From: Asterochloris sp. CNOR1
Taxonomy: Eukaryota > Chlorophyta > Trebouxiophyceae > Trebouxiales > Trebouxiaceae
DNA: 64,000 nt
Reading direction: 5' to 3'
Assembly (NCBI GenBank): GCA_963969365.1
Contig: OZ017752.1
Location: 186,001 to 250,000, forward strand
The notes beneath the pieces were generated by a model that had not been told where the DNA came from, did not search any database, and saw nothing but the letters and a program-made list of their open reading frames with translations. This document shows positions 56,657 through 64,000 of this stretch, one piece after another (position 1 is the first letter of the stretch; each line of letters opens with the position of its first letter). Both the position numbers and the translations under genes were made by a program.

Positions 56657-57394
56657 CTGGAAGACATCAAATTGTCTCCAGAAGAGCAAGAGTATGAGAA
56701 ATATGCAATTCGCAAGTGCATTCAGGAGAGGCAAGCGTTGAGCAAGCATCTGCAGTGTACAACAGAGAGCTTTGAAGTCCCCTTGACCCATGGCACTCAT
56801 TGCTTGGTGTATCTGAGGCATGGCCACAGCCAAACATGAATGTCTCAACCCTGTTTCGTGGTGCATTAATGTTCACAATCAATGTGTGCATCGCTTGAAT
56901 GTGTGTGTACACAGCTGTGTGGATAAGGGAGTGACCTCCTCATGGGGCAGGCATGGTGGCTCTACCAGAAATTGAACAATCTAGAGTGCTTCTGAGGCTG
57001 CATCAGTTGTTACACATGACACTACCATGTCTGGTGTGTACATGAGCAGCAGAATTTGGCAGAGCAAACAACTTGTGAAGCCACAATTCTCAAACAATGT
57101 TTTGCTGTCAGCTCAGATAGTTTGCACACGCATTGCAATGGACTGCGTTGCAGAGGCCAAGCATCAGTCACAAAGTGTTACACGATCAGTGTACAGCATG
57201 TGCAAATTGAGAGGAGATGTGAATGTTCATGAGAAAAGCAGTTCAAAACAACAGCAGAGGTCATTGCACAGCTATTTATCAGCTGAGGCAACTGTGCTGC
57301 TGTAGCCACCAGAGGTCTTCTCCCCTCCCAGGGTGCTGCATGTAGACATCCCAGGTTCAGTAAATCCAATCTGGAGCTGTCGATTGCACATCAC
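56657..57394. other. Fic gene 3' flank
   Basis: The first 100 bases keep the Fic reading frame open beyond the TAG with Glu/Lys-rich, helix-like sequence. After that I see no coding signal. The sequence is more AT-rich than the gene regions. Confidence 0.4.
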
Positions 57395-58152
57395 TTAAAG
57401 ATCAAACAAAGCTTGCCTGCCAAGCTTGAGGCGCTCCTCCGTAGTCAGATCTTCATAGGACTTCTGAAACTGCAATAAGGCAGCAACAAGGTGTGTCAGC
57501 CTGGCAGTGTAAGGTCATGCATGAAAAGATCAAGCAGGGGCCTTCCGCGTCTGGAGTGCCCTGCAGCACTCAAACCTGAATGCATGCCACCAAGGTCAGA
57601 GCTGCAGGTGTACTACAACACATATTTGATTGAGGTAGGCAATGCCAGACGCCCAAGCAATGCAAGACAGGTCAGACAAGCTATGAGGCTATCCACAAAT
57701 GCAGTGCACACATTACATAGTGTAGCTGGTGATGAGGCTCGTGGCCCACATCTATACTCTGATCACACATGCTACATGCAATGGTGAAGATGTTGTGTGA
57801 CATGACCATGTGCCAACATCATGCATGCACAGCTTTGGCTGCTAAGTCTGGCAATCTGTACCAGATCTGAAAGGGACACACAGAACACTGTTTGTGTCAG
57901 GCCATTGTGCAACCTTGTGAGACTTTGTGCACGCACAGATCAGCTAGGGCTGATCTGTGTGCCTAGCTGATCTGGGCACAGAGGCTAAGGCATGTACTGC
58001 ATGATGCTGAAAATGCTGGCTACCATTCACTTTCAGCAGCATGATGCTATGCAGGAATGCTTGTCTGCAAGCAAACTCACCAGCTCCTGGGCCAACTCCT
58101 GTTGCCTTTGCTCCTTTGATGATGTGTTGACCTTGACACCTGTCTCTGACAT
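57395..58152 (-). CDS. small hydrophilic protein, paralogue of the gene at 58419
   Basis: Two minus-strand exons, 58081-58152 and 57395-57469 (TAA), join in phase to 48 residues: MSETGVKVNTSSKEQRQQEL, then AQEL and FQKSYEDLTTEERLKLGRQA, LFDL. It is rich in Lys, Glu and Gln with no hydrophobic core. It clearly resembles the divergent neighbour at 58419 (KE.R....AQE..QK.Y.DL......R..G). Small charged proteins with a Y..L.......G pattern recall group 1 LEA-type stress proteins, but the match is loose. Another internal exon could exist in the 600-base intron. Codon structure, splice sites and the paralogue together make the gene likely. Confidence 0.6.
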
Positions 58153-58418
58153 GGTGAACCTGGATAGATTTTACAAAAGGGTTGATTGCTTGCAGCTCTG
58201 TGCTCAGGGCAGTGTAAGGAAGCTGTATAACTGGACTCTGAAACCCTGTCAGGGTTAGGGCTGAATATTGTTGGCATGCAGCCAAGTGGCAATGCATGCG
58301 GTACATTCCTTTAACCTCAAGGTGAGAAAGCAGCTGCTTTATCATCATAGAAGGTCATTGTGTGCTTGCACAGATTCTGTCAAGGGTGCAAACTTGATCA
58401 GTAGCAATCAACTCAATC
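58153..58418. promoter_or_regulatory. shared promoter region of the two small paralogous genes
   Basis: 266 bases separate the divergent ATGs at 58152 (minus) and 58419 (plus). No motif is recognised. The arrangement suggests an inverted duplication that brought two promoters together or one bidirectional promoter. Confidence 0.4.
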
Positions 58419-58792
58419 ATGAGCTCTGCCACAGACAAGCCCGTTGTGGAGCAGGACAAGGAGACCCGCAGGGACCAAGTGAGCTTGTGATGGTGCATAG
58501 GAATGCATTGCAGATCACATGTAAGAGGCTACATGCGCAGTGTTGACACTGCCCAAAGACCCAAGAGTCGCTGGAGCCATAGCCATGCACTGCTGGCTCA
58601 TCACGAGAGTGCAAAGACAACAAGCCTCTTCCTGGCCACACTTTGCCACATCCTGTACTGCAGCCCCTGCTGACTCAGCTGGTCTCATGAACTGCAGATT
58701 GCCCAGGAGATGTACCAAAAGGACTATGGTGACTTGGATGCTGCTGGGCGCCGCCGCGTTGGCAGTGTGCTTGGAGGCGAGGCCACCAACAC
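58419..58792 (+). CDS. small hydrophilic protein, LEA-like (3' end not found)
   Basis: Exon 1 (58419-58478) encodes MSSATDKPVVEQDKETRRDQ and ends at GTGAGC. Exon 2 (58698-58792), after CTGCAG, encodes IAQEMYQKDYGDLDAAGRRR then VGSVLGGEATN and ends at GTGAGT. They join in phase. At least one more exon must follow to the right, but I could not identify it. The protein is charged and Gly-rich at its end and resembles the minus-strand neighbour. The GYxxM.RKGG-like flavour of group 1 LEA proteins is suggestive but not diagnostic. Confidence 0.6.
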
Positions 58793-60470
58793 GTGAGTTG
58801 CATGTGCCATGTGGTGGGGTGGCAGTGTTCAGCTTGGCTGCAAGCTGGTAATCCAAGCGCTTGGATGCAGCAGGACCAGCACTGTCAGGCACGTCATTTT
58901 TTTGAGAGCCAGTTCAGCACCTGCTGACCCCGTGCCTGCATGCTGTACATAGAAGTCGTCAAAAAACTTGTCCTGCACTGCAGAGGTGGCTACACTGGCA
59001 CCAACACTGCTGCTGAAGATACAAACAAGTGACTTTGGGTTGTCGCCTTGACTAATGTACATCAATACTTTGTCAAGCCCATAAGACCCTGGACGATCAC
59101 ATTGCTGGGGACCATGAATGTTGTCAGGCTTAATGCTCATTCTTGGCACAAATGTAAGCATGGAGGTCAGGTGTTGAGCCGTAGGATGTGGATGCTGGAG
59201 AAGACAGCTGTGTGCACATGTACATGAGCAGACCCGCCAGTCAGAGCTTAGGCGGGCATGCAGAGCCATAGCAATGTGTGGCACAAACATGGCACCTTTG
59301 GGTGAAATAGTAGCCTTGTAAAAGGGCAAAAGTGGTGACACCATCAAAGACTGAACACCCCAACTTTGAAGCTGTGACCTGGTGTCTGCTGGCCCCATGG
59401 GCACAGCAAGCACTTCACCGGGAATCAAATCAACTGCTACATGGGTGGAATGTGTTGCAGCTTTCAATAATATAAACGAAAGCTCATGAGGGATTGTAAT
59501 CCAGGTTGCAGACCTGCAATCTATGCAGGCTTATGCTGTTTGGATTGTGTGACATGGTGTTGCAGGGCACGGCATACACCATGCATTGCAATGCAATACA
59601 ATTGTCTATTTACAATACAATGGCCACCTGATCTGCCTCTTCCTGAGAGTACCCTTTTTGCCAACTGCTGATCATGAGACATGCTGCGCCTGCCTTCGTC
59701 TGTATAAGGCCTGCTACCAGCCTCTAATGTAAGTCTGTGAACTGGCTGCAGATGCTGCAAAAGTGGATTGACTGCAGTCAGCTGTGCACAATATCGTCAC
59801 AATGTAGAGCTTATCATGAATAAGGCAGTCATTGGCATGGGCAGGGTTGCACTTGGCCCAGGCTAAAGACTTTCATGCTTTGTCATAGCAGCTTGCCATT
59901 GCCCAGCTGATGCTCCTTCAAGAACAGGCCGGGGTCAGGCAAAAATATATTGCTTGGAGTGCTTTCTCTGGTCCCACATCATGCATGACATTGCAGGGCC
60001 AGTGCATCACACGACACATACATGTGCCATGGCACTACCTATACACACACCGTGTCCACCTTGCTCCTTGAGGTCCGTACAGCTTTGCAAAGTCGCAGGT
60101 GTCGACCTGCTGGTGCAGAGACCCAGAGCAGTAGAGCATGGTCATATCAATTCAGGCCTCACAAAGGGCAGAGGGCAGTGATGACATTCTGCTCCACTTA
60201 GGCGCTCATAGTGGCCATGCAGCTGGCAGCAAGCGGGGCAGCTGTTTGAGGGTGACTTCAAAGCAGGCTGCACAGCAGGGCAAGTTGCATGTAGCAGCAA
60301 TGTCAGCAGCCTAATTGAGACGCACAACACCCTACAATGCAAAGGGCCAGCTTGCTGGGCGAGTCAGGGCTTGACTGGCCATTGATGACGTTGCTCAAAG
60401 TAGCCAACTGCTGGTTGGTGCCACCTTCAGGGCCTGAAGTTCAGGCTGTACTAAGCAGGTTTGCATAGCA
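58793..60470. other. no supported gene
   Basis: The last exon(s) of the 58419 gene should begin in the left part. A 212-codon minus-strand open frame at 58829-59467 has no family resemblance, no repeated structure and no splice support. The remainder (59470-60470) shows nothing beyond short frames. Confidence 0.35.
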
Positions 60471-60570
60471 TCAGTGGTCATTACACAGAGGCTTCAGGCG
60501 CCTCTGTATCACGTCCATTACCATTAACATAAGGACTGGTGCTGACCAGCCCAGCCAGATTTGATACTAA

Positions 60571-61270
60571 TCATGTAGGTGGCTGGGTTAGAGCCTTTGA
60601 TGACAGAACTGGATCAGAATATGTCCAATTGTACTCATACTCCCCAGTAGGGCGAGTCGACGCCGTCTGCAGCTCAGGTAGCCCAAGGAACATAGCTTCT
60701 TCTGTGACTGCAGTAACAGTGTCTGAACTAAGAGAAGCCGGCAGGCTGAAAGCCTTGGAATCCCTCTTGGCCCGAAGGTATTGCAAAACATACTTGAACA
60801 CCTGCATGCAGCATTGTGACTGCATGTCAACAGCCTGAATTCAGAGAAGCACACACACCTCCCTTCAGGGCCCAGCTCACCTCCCCATCCCTGTCCAGAA
60901 ACACTGCCCATCAGGCGTCTTGACCTTCTCCCAGTTGCCGCCAAAAAGGGCTGAGAAATAGCTTTCAGGCACCGCTTTCAGGGTGGCCAGGCTTGTTGTG
61001 TACTCCACACCTCCAAGATTGAGCCTGATGAAGCCCTGAGTGCTCTGTGCTGCTCTGTGGCGTATCGCAGCCTCCTCTGCTGCTTTTGGCCTCATCACCG
61101 CACCAGCTGTGCGTGCCTGGCAGCTTGTAGTGCTGCAATCTGCTGTTGCAGCCCCTTGAGCACATCGTCCTCCTCCAAGCTGCCTGTAGCCAGGACTCAC
61201 ATCTGAACTGAATGATGTGCAAAGATGCAGCTGCCTCTGTGCAGAAGGACATCAGCTGCACAGCCAATGC
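60571..61270 (-). pseudogene. KCTD-like BTB (T1) protein, copy A, frameshifted
   Basis: On the minus strand this shows a coiled-coil stretch (LQQQIAALQAARHAQL), a T1/BTB domain (FIRLNLGGVEYTTSLATLKA, VPESYFSALFGG) and a last exon 60571-60801 (VFKYVLQYLRAKRDSKAFSL, with MFLGLPELQTAS and a TGA). KCTD proteins assemble as oligomers and often serve as cullin-3 adaptors. Compared with copy B there are two 1-base insertions between the coiled coil and the BTB domain, and one base is missing in the PDG(G) run near 60915, so the BTB end (FWTGMGR) is out of frame with the next exon. The combination suggests a pseudogene, although homopolymer sequencing errors could explain single bases. Confidence 0.7.
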
Positions 61271-61834
61271 TCTGAGGGCTCACCCTGTGCGGTGGCAAGT
61301 CTTTTGGTGTGCTACTGGGTGACTCAGCTTCTTAGCTCCGGGGGTGGTGACTTAACGCCCGCCCAGGCCTGCAGACCTAAAACACTAAGGTCATCACTAT
61401 ATGTTGCAGACATGCCGAAGAATGCGTCCTGGCACACGCTGCTTGCAAGATGAGAGAGCATAGTCTGGTTCATGCACTGTATGAGCATTGCTTGCAGCAG
61501 GAGCAATCAGTCCCCAAACGTGGTCAGCTGTGATAAGCTCCAGCGGGAAGCGCAACATGATGGAGCTGAAACTCAGGCAGTCTGGGTCTGTGGCAGCGCT
61601 GCAGGCAATGAAGAAGGCCACAGCCAAGGGGCAGCTGTACATGACAGTCTGTAGAGGTCCACTGTGATTTTGGAATACCCATCGCATCGCTACTCAGTGC
61701 AGCCGCTATGGTCTTGGAACCACCATCGCACCGTTACTCATTACACAGAGGCTTCAGTCGCTTGCAGATGACACACAGTGACCTAAATCCACCAGTGCAA
61801 CTAAGATGGGCACTGAACAGCTCCCAGCCAGATT

Positions 61835-62570
61835 TCACTGCTGGCTTCGTGTCATAGCCGCTGTTTTCTTGTGCATCCAAGTTGTAGCTTTTGGAGTCGT
61901 ACACACACTTCCCAGTACGGCGCATGCGCATCGACGCCCTCTGCAGCTCTGGTAGCCCAAGGTACACAGCTTCGTCTGCAACTGCAGCAGCAGCGTCTGG
62001 ACTAAGAGAATCTGGCAGGGCTGAAAGCCTTGGAGCCCCTCCTGGCGCGGAGGTATTGCAAGATGTATTTGAACACCTGCATGCAGCATTGTGACAGTGG
62101 TGTGTCAGCAGCATGACTTCAAAAAAGCACATGCATCTCCTTCAGGGCCAGCGCACCTCTCCATCCCTGTCCAGAAACACTGCCCCATCAGGTGTGTTGA
62201 CCTGCTCCCAGTCGTTGCCAAACAGGGCTGGAAAGTAGCTCTCAGGTACCGCTGTCAAGGTGGCCAGGCTAATTGTGTACTCCACACCTCCGACGTTGAG
62301 CCTGATCAAGGCCTGAGTGTCAAGGCCTGAGTGCTCTGTGCTGCTCTGCGGCGAAGTGCAGCCTCCTCTGTTGCTTTGGCCTCATCACGAGCCAGCTGTG
62401 CCTGCCTGGCAGCTTGAAGCGCTGCAATCTGCCGCTGTAGCCCGCAGGGACACATCTTCCTCTTCCATGCTGAGCAGGCAGAAACCACTTAAAGATGAGT
62501 TGCTGGATTTCATCTGCCCCTGCAGATAAGGGCACCAGCTGCACAGCCAGGTTCTTGAAATCCAGATAGG
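61835..62570 (-). pseudogene. KCTD-like BTB protein, copy B, frameshifted
   Basis: This is a tandem copy of the gene at 60571-61270, offset by about 1,260 bases. It has a leader segment (LDFKNLAVQLVPLSAGADEI), a coiled coil (LQRQIAALQAARQAQLARDE), a BTB domain (IRLNVGGVEYTISLATLTAV, FLDRDGE) and a last exon (VFKYILQYLRARRGSKAFS). Lesions: a 14-base tandem duplication (TCAAGGCCTGAGTG twice, 62306-62333 on the plus strand) shifts the frame at the start of the BTB domain, and one extra C near 62022 shifts the last exon. The regions that are shifted here are partly intact in copy A and vice versa. The non-LTR element lies directly upstream of its 5' part. Confidence 0.7.
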
Positions 62571-62572
62571 TC

Positions 62573-64000
62573 ATGCGCAAAGTTAAAGGAAACCATGCAC
62601 CCACGCTCATGTTTCATGATGTGCCGCTGCTGCTCTTCGCAGACGATTTGGTGCTCATGAGCACGAGCACAAGTGAAGAAGGACTGCAACGATTGCTGAA
62701 TGCTTTACAGATATTCTGTGAAAACAGGCGGCTCAGGGTCAGTTTGGTCAAGACGGAAGTGGTGGTGTTTGAGACACAGCGCCAAGAATGCAGCACCTTC
62801 ACATACAGTGGGCACCCCCTGACGCGCTCGGATTCATTCAAGTACCTGGGCCTGTGGTTTGAAGCCACCAAGGAGGGCTTTGCCAAATCCCTTGGCGAGC
62901 ACCTGGAAGCTGCGCGTAAAACCATGAACAACATGCTCAGGCGCTGTGCACAGATCAGTTTGACGTGCCCGCGCCACATCTGCAAGTTGTTTGATGCCTT
63001 GGTGCTGCCCATATTGAGCTATGGCTGTGAGGTCTGGTTCTGGGACCACAGAGCAGGCACACAAGCCACAGCGCAGCTTGAGTCTCTGCATGCCCAATTT
63101 TTGCGCAGATTGCTTGGCATCCACTGCCACACACACAGTCTGATTGCACTTGCTGAGTTTGGCAGATATCCCCTGGCAGTGCATTGGCAGCGGCAAGTGG
63201 ACAGGTTCAGACAACGCATTTGGGACCTCAAGCCGAAGCTTCAGAAGGAGCCCCTGCTATGGGCTATGTATGACGGCGTCTGCTACCTGCCGCTGTACCG
63301 CGACCTCTCCTTGGCCCCCTTCTGTGCACTACAGGCACATGGCAGCGCAGAGACAGCCCCTGGCAAGGAACAGCATGAGCAGCGCTTCAGGGACTGCCAG
63401 GCCGCCACCGTGGCCACCTACATGCAGATGCGGGGTCCCAACACGGCCTATGCCATGCAGACATACCTGACCAGGATCAGAGGCTTCAGGCTACGCAGAG
63501 CCTATGCCAGCATCAGGTGCAGCAGCCACCAGCTGCGCGTACAGACTGGGCGATACCTATTGCCCCAGCTCAAGCGAGAGGACCGGACATGCCAAATCTG
63601 TGGGTCACCGAATGAGATTGAGGATGAAAGCCATATCCTGCTACACTGCCCAGGACTTGCAGACCTCCGGTCTGCTCACAGCCACCTGTTTGCGGAGCAG
63701 CAGCAGTCGTTGGCAACGCTGTTTGAACAACCACCAAGCCGAGTGGCCACATACATCAGGGCAGCACTGCTCCAGCACGCAAATATGCTGGGCATCACTG
63801 GGGGCACATCTGGGCCTAAATGAGGAACAGACACCCTGGGTGACCCCTCTATGTGCCGTGATGTGTCCCCAGCTCACCAGCTGCTGATTAGAGCCCCAAT
63901 TTCATAGCAATGCGCTAGACTCATCACATGATTGTCTTCCCCTAAGGTCCCCATGCTGAGTTGTTGCTTGGGGTGTGCCGCCTTGGAGCCTGGTGCCCTG
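62573..64000 (+). mobile_element. 3' part of a non-LTR retrotransposon (reverse transcriptase end)
   Basis: A 416-codon open frame (62573-63823) starts within the reverse transcriptase domain: VPLLLFADDLVLMSTST contains the catalytic (F/Y)ADD box. Next come the thumb region (FKYLGLWFE, LPILSYGCEVWFWDH) and a C-terminal zinc knuckle (C-x2-C-x10-H-x4-C, from CQICGSPNEIEDES). There is no RNase H or integrase, which fits LINE-type elements. The part upstream of FADD is absent and an in-frame TAG precedes the first Met, so the copy is 5'-truncated, as is usual for target-primed reverse transcription. The frame itself is intact, so insertion is probably recent. The 3' UTR and tail lie beyond 63823, and the end was not reached. 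Confidence 0.9.

Noticed and set aside
58829-59467. 212-codon minus-strand open frame
   Set aside because: No recognisable domain, no splice or promoter context, and composition like the flanking non-coding DNA.

Overview
The window is nuclear DNA of a eukaryote, most likely a green alga of the core Chlorophyta (trebouxiophyte-like; this placement is inference). Genes are cut into many short exons with GT-AG introns (a few GC-AG) whose acceptors are mostly TGCAG. Predicted proteins carry plastid- or mitochondrion-type leaders. No bacterial operon structure, tRNA or rRNA gene was found. Exon chains below were built by hand from splice sites, reading frame and family conservation. Five chains close perfectly in phase (RPS26, UNR/CSDE1-like, BCKDHB, BCAT, SDR39U1-like); the others have gaps that are stated.

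Layout. 0-4 kb: one exon of an unknown minus-strand gene and a plus-strand P-loop ATPase gene broken by an in-frame TAG. 4.1-9.1 kb: ribosomal protein eS26 (+). 9.1-13.6 kb: mostly non-coding, with one orphan minus-strand exon that may be nuclease-like. 13.7-20.1 kb: class 3 lipase (-). 21.2-33.2 kb: a 17-exon, 922-residue UNR/CSDE1-like multi-cold-shock-domain RNA-binding protein (-). 33.5-38.2 kb: branched-chain 2-oxoacid dehydrogenase E1 beta (+), head to head with it. 38.2-40.7 kb: repeats and weak coding candidates. 40.9-42.0 kb: a single-domain thioredoxin (+). 43.6-48.6 kb: branched-chain aminotransferase (-). 50.0-54.0 kb: SDR39U1/GIANT CHLOROPLAST 1-like epimerase (-), head to head with a Fic-domain gene (+, 54.3-56.7 kb) that has TGA exactly at the Arg of the catalytic motif. 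57.4-58.8 kb: a divergent pair of small paralogous hydrophilic-protein genes. 60.5-62.6 kb: two tandem, frameshifted KCTD-like BTB copies (-). 62.57 kb to the end: the 3' part of a non-LTR retrotransposon (+).

The branched-chain aminotransferase and the E1 beta subunit catalyse consecutive steps of leucine/isoleucine/valine breakdown and lie about 5.4 kb apart.

The most striking feature is not a single gene. In gene after gene, a piece of an exon together with its splice site and a little intron has been copied, often several times, into the adjoining intron, and the copies are in all states of decay. I count at least a dozen cases in eight genes. In most of them introns seem to have grown by repeated tandem duplication across exon-intron junctions. 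One result is an apparently intact duplicate terminal exon (SDR39U1-like). Another is a pair of convergent gene ends that have decayed reciprocally (thioredoxin/BCAT).
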